13,730 nucleotides of DNA. Origin: Mycoemilia scoparia. Lineage: Eukaryota > Kickxellomycota > Kickxellomycetes > Kickxellales > Kickxellaceae. Numbering within the stretch: position 1 is the stretch's first letter; each line of letters begins with the position of its first letter. The stretch lies in contig JANBPU010000384.1 in NCBI GenBank assembly GCA_027575805.1, positions 1 to 13,730 of the forward strand, read 5' to 3'. Below the pieces are notes generated by a model that saw nothing but the letters and a program-made list of their open reading frames with translations, searched no databases and was not told the DNA's origin. The translations under genes were made by a program, and so were the position numbers. Below are positions 1 through 9,350 of the stretch, one piece after another.

Positions 1-454
1 AATTTTGATCACACAGGGTGACTGATCACATTTTACTAGTAAATGGTCACCCTTCAAAAATAATCGCCCATATGCTTATTATATATTCTGCAAGTTGTTT
101 AAAGCTAGGCTGATCTTTTGAAATACATATTCCATACTATACAGCTTTCAAAACATTGCACTGTTTATGTTAAATGGTTAGAGTACACTGATAAATAGAA
201 GAGACTTGGCAAAAATAATAACGACATTTAATTCAAATAATAATAGCGTAAATGTTTAGCATGACATAACTCATATGTTCTGACTAAATTGTAGTGTTAT
301 TGTCCAAACCAATTACAAAACCAGGAGTATCAAGAATACATATTTCAGACTGCAGGAATCAGGCAATTGCATCATTCCCTGAAATGTAGTACAATATGTT
401 CTTCGATTTATGTGGTAGCAAATATTAGCGGACCGGTAAATAACCCACATAAAA
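1..454. other. Intergenic, 3' flank of S30 gene
   Basis: AT-rich sequence with no ORF that I can support on either strand. Apart from the inverted repeat at 15-53 I see nothing specific. The part next to 455 should hold the 3' untranslated region and polyadenylation region of the S30 gene, which is transcribed leftward. Confidence 0.5.
15..53. repeat. Short inverted repeat, 8-bp arms
   Basis: AGGGTGAC at 15-22 is repeated exactly in inverted form at 46-53, with a 23-nt AT-rich spacer. Two G-T wobble pairs could extend the stem inward. It lies downstream of the S30 gene. Its function is unknown; it could be chance, a protein-binding site, or part of a transcript beyond the left edge. Confidence 0.4.
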
Positions 455-910
455 TTAGCGTCTCTTGGTGACAGTGGTAACGCTAGCAAAACGGCGAGTG
501 TACTTTAGGCGCTTGAGGGCACGTCCTGAATTAAAAACATTAAATAATTATAAGAAATTATTAGAAGCTGTGCATAATTTGGTCTCAATTTAGTGATTGT
601 TGATTTATAAACTATATATTTACCCTTGGGGAGCTTCTTCTTGTCTTGCTTCTCAACCTTGGGGGTCTGAGACTTGACCTTACCGGCACGAGCCAATGAA
701 CCGTGGACTTTTCCCTAAATTGTCAAATTGAGGTGTTACATTAATATTCGCCATTTCAAATGTCATGCATAATTCGGCCCTATAAATTGGGTATTCGAAT
801 TGGTAGTATTTCTGCTGCACAGAGGCATCATAAAGCGTCGTTTTTTTGGATATACTCTCCAAGAAGATGGATGCTAACAGCCCCTATATCGTGGATGCAA
901 TACGTACCAT
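455..910 (-). CDS. RPS30: 40S ribosomal protein S30 (eS30)
   Basis: Small basic protein of the 40S ribosomal subunit. Three exons are inferred: 908-910 (the ATG alone, followed by donor GTACGT), 624-714 and 455-525, joined by introns of 193 and 98 nt. The spliced product is 54 residues. It begins [20 protein letters not shown], the hallmark eS30 N-terminus, and continues with a Lys-rich stretch, then [13 protein letters not shown], the conserved C-terminal core. An intron directly after the initiator Met is also found in yeast RPS30 genes, which supports the one-codon first exon. There is no ubiquitin-like fusion partner as in animal FAU; the single-codon exon 1 rules it out unless the true start lies elsewhere. 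The C-terminus ends TKRR and lacks the short MNP-type tail of yeast S30, so it is slightly short. The gene is divergent from the zinc transporter. The identity is very secure; exon 1 is an inference. Confidence 0.93.
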
Positions 911-1605
911 TTTAGAGTTATGTATATACTAATGTGAGTATCCTTTTAAAGAGGGGGAGTCGCCGTATTGGCATATCGATCTGGATGCTATATTGGTAAT
1001 TGCCTGAGCAGGGTAGATTCTTTGATCAAATCAAGTGATCATCGCGTGTTGTAGTCTATTTCCACAAGCTTGGGGTGGGGATGTATGTGACTATGAAACC
1101 CAAGTCAAGTCTATCAAGTAAACATTGGACAATTGATTGTCTCTTGATATTATAAGTCACCAATGATTTGGAAAATGTGGCCATTGTAATTCTGCTAAAC
1201 TATATGGTCAGTAAGTCCAAGAGACTATCCTAGAGTTGTCCAATTTATTTCAAATCGATTGGTAAAAGCGTGTGTTAATAACATCATAATTTAAGCTCAA
1301 CAGAGATCTATCTAACTACTATATCGTCTAAGAGAAAAATATCTATAATGGAGCTAATTGACTAAGTTTATACAGAAACAGAGGAAGTGGGGTAGGAGGG
1401 GAGATCGAAAAGAAACCCAAAACAAGAGAGAAAGCAGTTGGGGGTACCTCACCAGTGGTCACTAGCAGGCTGAATAGGATTGATTACATTGAGAGGGGTG
1501 ATCAGCCAAAACATTCTTTGTAGCTGACCCAGACCTTTCTTGCCAACTTGGATTTTGCCACTCTTATAAACATATTCGTCACCAAATACAAATTTTGGCT
1601 TTGAA
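911..1605. promoter_or_regulatory. Divergent intergenic region, S30 / zinc transporter
   Basis: About 0.7 kb between the S30 start (minus) and the zinc transporter start (plus), so it must hold both promoters. It is AT-rich on the S30 side and purine-rich on the plus strand at about 1376-1445. I see no clear TATA box or known ribosomal-protein promoter motif. A minus-strand open frame that ends at 1449 is discussed as a finding. Confidence 0.5.
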
Positions 1606-3134
1606 ATGGTTCACCTGCCTATATACCACAAAGTACGGCAAGAAAAGTTGACCACGCCAGCTGACGATGAGTACCACATTTACATTCGCACCAAGCATCC
1701 AAGAAGCGAAGCAAGGGTCAATGGATATATAGACGGGAGGAATCCATCGCATTCCTTTCCTAAGATTCACACAAGACAACAGACGATGTGGAAAGAGGCC
1801 AAGAGTATCTTAGAGTCCATTATGGCATCAAAAGAATCACGCAATATACTACAGTTTCTTGTCCTCAACCTTACCTACATGTTTGTACAGCTGGTGTATG
1901 GGTATATTACGAATAGTCTTGGGCTTATATCCGACGGTATGTATATCCTTACAATGTTGCTCTATTCCTGTGGTAATATATTGAGTTATTCAAAAGCATG
2001 GTTCCAACACATCAATTATATTTTGACTCTAATAGCAATCCACATGCTTTTTGACTGTCTTGCACTGGGGATTGGTCTTGCTGCCTCGGTAATATCAAAG
2101 TGGCAGTCAAAAGACACGTATGGTTACGGGTAAGAAAGGCACCATTTTTAAGCAGGCGGTGCTGTGGTAATTATCTTTTCATAATGGCAGGCTGACACTT
2201 TTCTGAATGGGTTTAATGTACAGGTATGCTCGTATAGATGTTCTGGCTGGATTTGCCAATGGGCTATCGTTGATATTGATTTCGATTTCGATATTCTTTG
2301 AGGCCATCTCGCGGCTTATCGAACCACCTGAAATGAAGACAACACAGCTTCTAATCGTGTCCATTGGGGGGCTTTTGGTCAATCTTGTAGGGATATTTGC
2401 CTTCAACCATCACGAGCATTGCCATGGACATGGGCATAGCCATACCCACAGTCACGGCCATAACCACACACATGAAAATGGGCATGACCATGGCCATTGC
2501 CATTCACACACCCATTCGGACTCATGTTCAAAGCATACAGATCACATAGCACATGGCCAAAGCCATAACATGGAAGGTAAGCATCAGCTTTTAGCAAGCG
2601 AAAAGAGCAGCAAAAATAAACGACCAGTAAATTGCATATTTTGCCTAATGTGCTTTAGGAATATTCCTTCATATTCTTGCTGATACCATGGGAAGCGCGG
2701 GTGTTATTGTTTCAACAATTCTTATCCAGATGTTCGGTTGGACCGGGTTTGACCCTCTTGCATCAATCCTAATTGCCGGGTTAATATTCGCCAGTGTCAT
2801 TCCACTTGTCAAAAAAACGCTCAAGATACTTTTACTGCAGCTTCCAGAAAACTCTCAGCCTAGAGTTGATTCTTTGCTTGCCGAAACGAGACGGCGTTTC
2901 CCTGATATCGTCGGATTCCCATCTGTAAAGTTCTGGCCGCTGACAGAAAACAAGGTTTCGGGTCATATCAAAGTTTTAGTCCCGCTATCCTCATCAAACT
3001 TATCCAGTTCGGCTGCTGGGAATGATGCATCATGCAGGATTTTATCACAAAATATTATAACCACCTTTAACGAAATTTCAAAAGATTACATACCCGACTT
3101 GGAAGAATGTGTGGTTCAGGTGGATTTCGAGTAA
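1606..3134 (+). CDS. ZnT7/Msc2-type zinc transporter (CDF family)
   Basis: Cation diffusion facilitator expected to move Zn2+ from the cytosol into the ER/Golgi lumen. Exons: 1606-1936, 2036-2129, 2224-2576 and 2659-3134, giving 417 residues. All junctions are GT-AG and restore conserved CDF sequence: LISDAIHMLFDC across intron 1, YGYARIDVLAGF across intron 2, IFLHILADTMGSAGV across intron 3. The six membrane segments of the family are present, with an HxxxD zinc site in TM2 (HMLFD) and in TM5 (HILAD). A very His-rich loop lies between TM4 and TM5 (codons at about 2407-2565), and a soluble C-terminal domain ends VVQVDFE, close to ZnT7. The protein has only a soluble N-terminus of about 80 residues, so it resembles ZnT7 (about 376 residues) rather than yeast Msc2 or ZnT5, which carry extra N-terminal membrane segments. 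An in-frame stop at 1567 precedes the chosen ATG; a later Met at 1786 is an alternative start. It runs tail-to-tail with the kinase gene. Confidence 0.93.
1937..2035 (+). other. Stop-free 99-nt intron in zinc transporter
   Basis: Donor GTATGT and acceptor AATAG, with a CTAAT branch-like site close to the acceptor. Splicing joins G (1936) to CA (2036) and restores SDAIHMLFDC, the CDF TM2 zinc motif. The intron is 33 codons long and contains no in-frame stop, so a naive ORF reading treats it as coding. Confidence 0.88.
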
Positions 3135-3220
3135 CACGAAAACATTTTGTATTGACTAGACAAATCATTGTGTTTATTTAACCTTTATATTCATTTTAAA
3201 ATATGCATTAAATATAGTAA
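3135..3220. terminator. Shared 3' region of two convergent genes
   Basis: Only 86 nt separate the stop codons of the zinc transporter (plus) and the kinase (minus). On the minus strand an AATAAA hexamer (3173-3178) lies about 45 nt past the kinase stop and is a plausible polyadenylation signal. The 3' ends of the two transcripts must overlap or nearly overlap. Confidence 0.45.
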
Positions 3221-6200
3221 TCAGGCTTGTACCCAAACATATTGGCCGTTTGCCAGTGACATCTTTAAACAAAACTCGATGCTGTGATCTACAATTTTCA
3301 CCAAATGTTTTAATTGCTTGCAAAAAACAAAGCCATAGATAATAAATATGTATGTATACTTAACTTACTATGTTTCCTCTCATTTTGATAAAACGCTATT
3401 ACTGTGTTGTTTGGTAGTGCTACGGGCTTGTTCTTTTCTATTTTGGACCCATTGATGGCGCATCCAAGGCGACTATGGTTACAGAAAGGTAGTAAGTCAG
3501 CCCTTTATACATCATATAGGCATGATGAAATAGAAAAGTGTCAGAAACCAACCTTAAATCTGTAAACCAAACCACCTCTCCATCAAAAATAAAGCGACAA
3601 TGTTTGCTACTGATATGCGGGTTCGCCATAAGTATGTGGCAGTCTAAGAGTTAGCCCAGAAAGGGTTTTCAGTACATCAAAAAGTCGAGAGATCGGTTGG
3701 ACTCATGATAATTTATACGCTACCCGTGATATTTACCATTGCCTCTCCCAACAAGGACGTTGTCCCAATGAAGTCTAATCACCGCTTGTATTGAGGACCG
3801 CTTAGTTGGAATTAGAGTTCCCCATACCCTTCTTTTCGTAAATGTCTATAGACAAGACATAACAATGCCATTCATTTTCTACATCTAGTCTTGGTAATTT
3901 GTCGAAACTTTACTAGCGGTCAAATGTATGGTAGGCAGAGATGGGTCCTCAGACTTTGGCCAAAATAATATGCCAATTCCATATGCAATTCCGGAGGACC
4001 CACCATTTTTGTCCAAGGCCACATGGAATCTGATCATCTAGTCATCCAGGATATGCTAAACTAAATACCTCTATACATGAAGGCAAATTCACAGTTAATC
4101 CATATAAGTGAAAAATATTTGAATCACTTGTTTCAATGCCTTTCCGATGATTTTACCTAGAGAATCTTTCCCTTGAATCTATTGATACATAAATATATGT
4201 TAAAATCCGGCCAATGTTGTAGAATTTTGGTGGTTTAATATAGCATTTCTTACCCAAGGGTGTGATAATATGGTGTCTATATCCAGACGCGCCTTATGGT
4301 CAATTGCCAAAATCCCACAAAGGAGATCTTGCACTGTTGGAATTACCATATAAAAGATAGTTTAGGGATAAGTCAATAAGAGCTGTTTAGATGTGCAAAT
4401 ATATATGTATACCTACATGATGGGCTTGAATTCCAAAGCTCTGGACTGGATTTAAGTGCTTTGCTAGCATTCAAATACGATTCATATTCAACCTTCCCGT
4501 GAGTAAGAAGTGATGAAAATGGAAATTTGTTGAATAGCCTGTAAAAATATCATCAGAAGGAATGTTATAAATAAATTCTGTAGATAAATGGTTGGATTAA
4601 GCCATGTTAGATCGCATCGTACATTACGTATAAAACAATTCCTAGTGCCCAGATGTCTATAAAAAGAACCCCTATGGTTAATATACTATAAATATATCAA
4701 CACGGACCAATATGTGGGTTTATGTGACTTACCAACACTAAGATCGTATGAAGTGGACTCGTCGCTTTGGCATATTATTTCTACATATAATTTTAGAGTA
4801 AATAATGGGCCATGATAAAGTATGTCAAACATAGGCACAGATGTGGAGTTATATGATGTATACCTGGGGCTAGATAGCTGGGTGTTCCACACATGGTATT
4901 CATAAGTTCGCCATTCTGAACTACCCTTGCTAATCCTATTGTTGCAATAGTATAGCACAAGTTTAGTCGAATTAATGGCAAGATCTCCACCAAAAGGAAA
5001 CAGATTAGTGCCCTCGTACATTTCCTGCAAATCGGCCCATAGCCCATACACTTTGGCTGGAGCCTGTCAGGTTGTTGGGCATTATCCAGGGTATTCTTCT
5101 GAAACACCTTCAAAGGAGATTCTGGCACATAGCAATATTATAAATATGAAAATAAAATGCTTAGTATTATAAAAACTTGCCAAAATCTGCCAGTTTGACA
5201 AACATTCCATCTGGCCCTTCGCTCTTTTGCAGGAGCAAGTTCTATAGATAAGTAGCACAAATATAGTCATTAATGTAAAAGGCGTATAGATGCTTGTATC
5301 TTGAAATGGGAATGTACTGATTACCTCAAGTTTTATATCTCTGTGGGATATGCCATTCCAATGCAAATACTGGAGAAATATGACAACGCGTGTTAGTTTC
5401 AATAAATATACTTGCAGAGATTTTGTAGGTAATGCCATAGTAAATGACTCACTCGTATAGCAATGGAAATCTGCTTGAAAAGTATCCGGCACTCATCTTC
5501 AGAAAAGGCATCACGCCTTGCTAACTCTGACAACAGATCACCGCCCTTCACATACTCCATAAAAATACAAATATGGTTGTCATCTGTATGCAGTTCTTGC
5601 AATTTGATAATGTGTTTCTATAATAAAAGCCAACAAAAAAACATTTAGTAGGTGTAACTTTTTCTCAAGGTGTGTTCAATTTACTCATAATATCATCAGA
5701 AGAGGTATACTCGCATTATTAAGATTTTTAAGGATCGCTATCTCTCTCTCGAATACTTTTGTCAATCCGGTTTGGAAAAGCTGCTTTTTTCGGTTTATTA
5801 GTTTGCAAGCATATTTAATGGCACTTTTCTTGTCGACAACCATCCAGACTGTTGCGAAATTTCCGGCTCCAATCTCACACTTGAAATCATACTTTTCTGA
5901 TATATCTTTTGATATTTCAGGAAGGGATGTTGAGGTGCAGAGCTTTTGGGGACCAGCCATTTGCAGTATGTATTCGAGTTCACTCGCAGGGGATTCTCCG
6001 CCAAGCTTCGGTACAAAACTAACTCGGTCATTATCCAATAGTAGAGTATGGTTGTCCCTACCAAGCAGCGCATAGTTTATGAATGTACCGTTCGAGCTAT
6101 GTAGAAACAGCCAATTCCAAAGTAATTAAAAGTATAGTTAATTCCGTGGTCAATATTATTATAGGTTGAGTATAAAAGTATGATGATGGTGATATTGCTT

Positions 6201-6562
6201 TAAGCCCACCTTTGATCCTTGATAAGTATATCGACTGACCCATCTGCTTCGTCCTTTCTTAGAGTGATAATACAATGTCTTGCGCTTATGTGCTCATTAT
6301 CTATCATGACATCGCACTCTGATTGCCGGCCTATTAAATATTGGGTTTTTATACTTGGGTCTAATACAATGGTTGACAATTTGGGTGCCCTTGGTATCAA
6401 CTTTGCTACACTTGACTTTTTTTCGTGCTCGCCATGATATGATGAGTTTTTGGAAAGCTGTTCAATGGGAGTTATAAATGGCTGAGTCACTTGTGTAAAC
6501 TCAATAGCCTGGGTGAGGTCCTGCTGTTGTGTTTGCTGTGTAAAGGCATCGTCGGCATACAT
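3221..6562 (-). CDS. Chk2/Rad53-family checkpoint kinase, FHA-kinase-FHA
   Basis: DNA-damage and replication checkpoint Ser/Thr kinase, acting downstream of ATM/ATR-type kinases. Inferred exons, 5' to 3': 6562-6210, 6096-5715, 5617-5453, 5369-5325, 5241-5181, 4935-4864, 4780-4733, 4656-4623, 4538-4417, 4333-4254, 4178-4157, an unresolved linker (4156-3846), 3845-3737, 3643-3553, 3472-3369 and 3288-3221. Residues 8-27 hold five TQ pairs, an SQ/TQ cluster. FHA1 spans about 75-147 (YLIGRQ, HISARH, SSNGTF). The kinase domain spans about 188-454: P-loop GAGNFATV, Lys216, HRDIKLEN, DFG, CGTPSYLAPE, DIWALGIVLYVM, HPW. FHA2 follows a linker (NVLVGRGND, HISSKHCRF, DLSRLGCAING). Length is about 590-620 residues, between Cds1/CHK2 and Rad53. 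The reading phase is consistent across every listed junction except the linker. Oddities: two inferred GC donors, a 245-nt intron inside DFG, a Leu in place of the FHA2 NG-motif Asn, and KLEN instead of KPEN. The family assignment is firm; the linker and the last exon are less sure. Confidence 0.9.
3553..3643 (-). other. FHA2 core exon of the kinase
   Basis: This exon encodes ILMANPHISSKHCRFIFDGE and onward, the FHA strand with the Ser-x-x-His motif. Upstream exon 3845-3737 supplies NVLVGRGN and splices with donor GTAAAT to give GRGNDCHI. Downstream exon 3472-3369 supplies DLSRLGCAINGSKIEKNKP after a weak GTTGGT donor. Together they rebuild an FHA fold, showing that the gene continues past the kinase domain rather than ending near 4250. 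Confidence 0.85.
4936..5180 (-). other. 245-nt intron with GC donor in DFG codon
   Basis: The exon ends at 5181 with GATTTTG and the intron starts GCAAGT; the acceptor is CAATAG, and the next exon starts GATTAGC at 4935. Joining gives DFGLARVV, exactly the kinase activation-segment start, with no residue to spare. No GT donor gives this junction. GCAAGT is the classic strong GC-donor consensus. The intron is two to three times longer than the others in the gene. Confidence 0.8.
5618..5714 (-). other. Intron with inferred GC donor in kinase lobe
   Basis: The downstream exon must be read AAA CAC ATT ATC AAA TTG (KHIIKL) and begins in phase 0 after TATAG. The only nearby GT (5710-5709) leaves phase 1 and leads to a stop. 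A GC donor GCGAGT at 5714 leaves phase 0 and gives LNNKHIIKL, aligning without gaps to the conserved LNHPxIIKL of Chk2 kinases. Confidence 0.62.
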
Positions 6563-7150
6563 CTTATACCAAACATCCCAAAGGTCAAATAGTGTGTTTG
6601 TTGCAAATTTGTGGCACAGATTATTATGCTTGATGTGTTACTACATCCAAATTATGGTATCAATAAACTTAAATAAAGGTGTTGCCTACATTTATTTTTG
6701 TTTTTGAAAAGGAGGGTAATGTATGTGACAGTCATAGTTAATGAAAGAGTCGCTTATGTGGAAATATCCACTTTCAACAACAAAATCTTGTATCTACTAC
6801 CACTTGCGATCATCTTGCTTTTGAAATCAGTAGTCATTTTCAATATCATAAATTAGCCTTTGGTCTTTTCACTTCGCCTTATAGCAAAATTATTCACCAG
6901 CTATTGCTTGGGTCCCAGAATATATTGGAAACCCGGCCAAAGAATAATCATTTTGTTTTGTCAAGTAAATGTGAAAACATGGGGGTGAAATTAAAGACAG
7001 TTTCTTATTTTAAAAAATCAAAAATACAAACCCCTAATAGTAAAGGAACCTGGATCAAAAACTCGAAATTCCAAACACTGGAACTAAAATTTGGCATATA
7101 TTAATATTACGGCTATTATCGATTATCTCAAAACATATTCCTACTTGAAA
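6563..7150. promoter_or_regulatory. Divergent intergenic region, kinase / methyltransferase
   Basis: 588 nt between the kinase ATG (minus) and the methyltransferase ATG (plus). It is AT-rich with A-runs on the plus strand around 7010-7060. No clear TATA box, MCB box or other named site was found. Both promoters should lie here. Confidence 0.5.
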
Positions 7151-8950
7151 ATGTCATATAAAAATTGCTGGCAATTAAGGCTTCGGCTTGGAGTGCAGAC
7201 CCCTGTCCATACTACAAAAAGCACTACTCCAAGGCCGGGGTTATTCAAAAAGTGCACATATGCTACTCACCCACAGAAAGATAAGCCCAAGCTGCCCAAG
7301 TTCGAAACTTTTGTAAAGACCCCAAAAAAGGATCCGATCAAAGAGAAAAAAGCACCTACAGAATTCACGCCTATGTCTGAGATACCAATATCGCCATCTT
7401 TTTTTGCTGAAGATAGCGATGCCCGAGCCAAGGAGGCCGATGCCATGCAAAGGTATACGGCAGAAGACTGCAGGAGAAAGTTTTCAAAGCCCCAGCGCAA
7501 TATACAAATGCTTACTAGAGAATTCATCCACGATTCACTATATCACCCACAGTATGGATATTTCTCCAAACACGCGCTGATCTTTTCCCCGGATCAGGCA
7601 TACGATTTCAACTCAATAAGAGATGGTGCCGAACTGCTTTCTATTGTGGGTGAACAATACCACGAGATCGAGCAGGAGTTGGATGACGTGAGTAACATTC
7701 CTAGACAATTGTGGCACACGCCAACTGAATTACTAAAGGTAAGCTCCATCATACAAGGCATGCCATGGATACAAGGCACATATTTTTAGACCTCTACCTA
7801 TAAACACAAGGATATTTTAACACTTGTTTTTTAATTATCAGCCGTGGTATGGGCGATCGATAGCTCGATACATTGTCCAAGAATACAGAGCCAAATGGAC
7901 TAACCAAGAGAGCACTGGAACCCACGCCCCCCTGATCATGTATGAAGTTGGTGCGGGCAATGGAACGCTGATGATGAATATCATGGACTATCTGTGCGAA
8001 AATGAGCCAGATCTTTACGTGAACTGCCAATACAAAATCATAGAGATCAGCGGGAAGTTGGCAAGACAGCAGCAAAAACAGTGGCAACAAAAGCACCGCA
8101 ATGTCGATATTATAAACGCATCGATCTTTGAGTGGAATAAAGTTGTGGACGAACGCTGCTTCTTTATAGCAATGGAGGTTATTGTAAGTGTATTTGATTT
8201 GATATATGACCGAATAATACGGCCCATTAATAGGAATACCCAATATGTTCAAATAAATCGGGCAAACCAAAATTCTATATATAGGACAACTTTGCCCATG
8301 ACGTTGTTAGATATAACACCGTCACCGGAGAACCATACCAAGGCTTTGCTGCTCTACGAAGAGACGGCGAGTTTGAAGAGTGGCTTGAGCCTGTTAATGA
8401 TCCAGTGATTACACGCTACCTTGAAGCCAGAGAAGCGGTTGGATATGTGTCGCCATGCCTCAGGCACCCCTGGCTTCGGCAGCTACGCTCAAAGCTACCA
8501 TTTGCACCAAATCTGACCTTGCCAGAGTACCTTCCAACAAGAACCTTTGAGTTTTGTGAGATCCTGCACAAGTACTTTCCCAAACACCACTTGATCCTTT
8601 CAGACTTCCACAGACTACCTGATACTATTCCTGGATATGACGCACCAGTAGTACAGACACGCTTTAGAGGCTCCATGGTACCATGCTCGACATATCTTGT
8701 GCAACCCGGATGGTTCGATATATTCTTCCCTACAAACTTTGAACTGCTTGGTGACATATATTGGCTAGTCAAGCAACAACAGTACAAATCAAATGACAAT
8801 ACCGATAATAATAGTAGTATGAAAAAACCCAGAATTCTTGGACAAAGGGATTTCGCACAGCAGCATGCGGAGTTGAAACGCACCAGAACAAGATCAGGGG
8901 AAAACCCAATTCTCGATTTCTACGAAAACAACACGTTCCTTTTGTCATGA
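7151..8950 (+). CDS. NDUFAF7/MidA-like mitochondrial protein arginine methyltransferase
   Basis: SAM-dependent methyltransferase of the NDUFAF7 (MidA, DUF185) family. In animals NDUFAF7 methylates an Arg of complex I subunit NDUFS2 during early assembly in the mitochondrial matrix; the same role is inferred here. Exons 7151-7738, 7842-8183 and 8285-8950 give 531 residues. The first 45 or so residues are rich in Lys, Arg, Ser and Thr with no acidic residue until the end, as expected of a mitochondrial targeting sequence. Family motifs follow: FIHDSLYHPQYGYFS, then YEVGAGNGTL (residues 230-239, the SAM-binding glycine loop), then DNFAHDVV, then a C-terminal domain with FFPTNFELLGD. Intron 1 (7739-7841) joins TPTELLK to PWYGRSIARY, and intron 2 (8184-8284) joins FIAMEVI to DNFAHD; both are GT-AG. 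The ATG at 7151 is the first Met of the frame. Its presence implies that the organism has complex I. Confidence 0.93.
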
Positions 8951-9330
8951 ATATTAACCCACTGAGGTGGCTGAAATTAAAAAGAATTGGTTTTTAGCAC
9001 CAGAAACTCCTAAAAATAGATAAACTGGCCTTAAATGGCAATTTAAATTCAAAGGCCATGTATGTGGGACTAACTCTTGATCTGATTCTATTTTGAGAAA
9101 CTGGTAATAATAAAGCCTTGCTTTTATGATAAACAAGCCAATATGGAAGTATAGTCAAGTGTTTTCTTTGGTAGCATCTATGATAACGTACACTCCCAGT
9201 CGCATGACGATAAAGAGGAGATTGTAGGAATCCACTCCAGCCACCATTCTGTGCTTTTGGGTGTGGGAAGCTATGGTGTCATTGGACAATAGGCCTGATA
9301 GCGTTTGTCTAAATTTAGGTGTATCGCCCC

Positions 9331-9350
9331 TATAAATAGGATATAAATAG
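9331..9350 (+). promoter_or_regulatory. Tandem TATA-like element
   Basis: TATAAATAGG at 9331 is followed at an 11-nt period by TATAAATAG at 9342, both on the plus strand. Such boxes can mark a core promoter, but no convincing gene starts within the next few hundred bases, so the function is unproven. Confidence 0.3.

Noticed and set aside
867..932. Short plus-strand ORF beginning [20 protein letters not shown]
   Set aside because: Only about 21 codons, antisense to the inferred S30 exon 1 and intron 1, and its stop codon precedes the nearby GTGAGT donor, so it cannot be joined to the zinc transporter.
4686..5128. Two overlapping minus-strand open frames inside and beside the DFG intron
   Set aside because: They are mixtures of intron and exon in the wrong or unspliced frame; only the GLARVV...YLAP part is kinase sequence, and it is included in exon 4935-4864.
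5384..5391. ACGCGT (MCB-like) motif
   Set aside because: It lies inside a kinase intron rather than a promoter and is a six-base match expected by chance.
7091..7150. N-terminal extension of the methyltransferase frame upstream of 7151
   Set aside because: It would start at TTG; the ATG at 7151 begins a good mitochondrial targeting sequence.
8184..8408. Reading through methyltransferase intron 2 to a stop at 8408
   Set aside because: The 101-nt intron shifts the frame; splicing restores DNFAHDVV and the conserved C-terminal domain.
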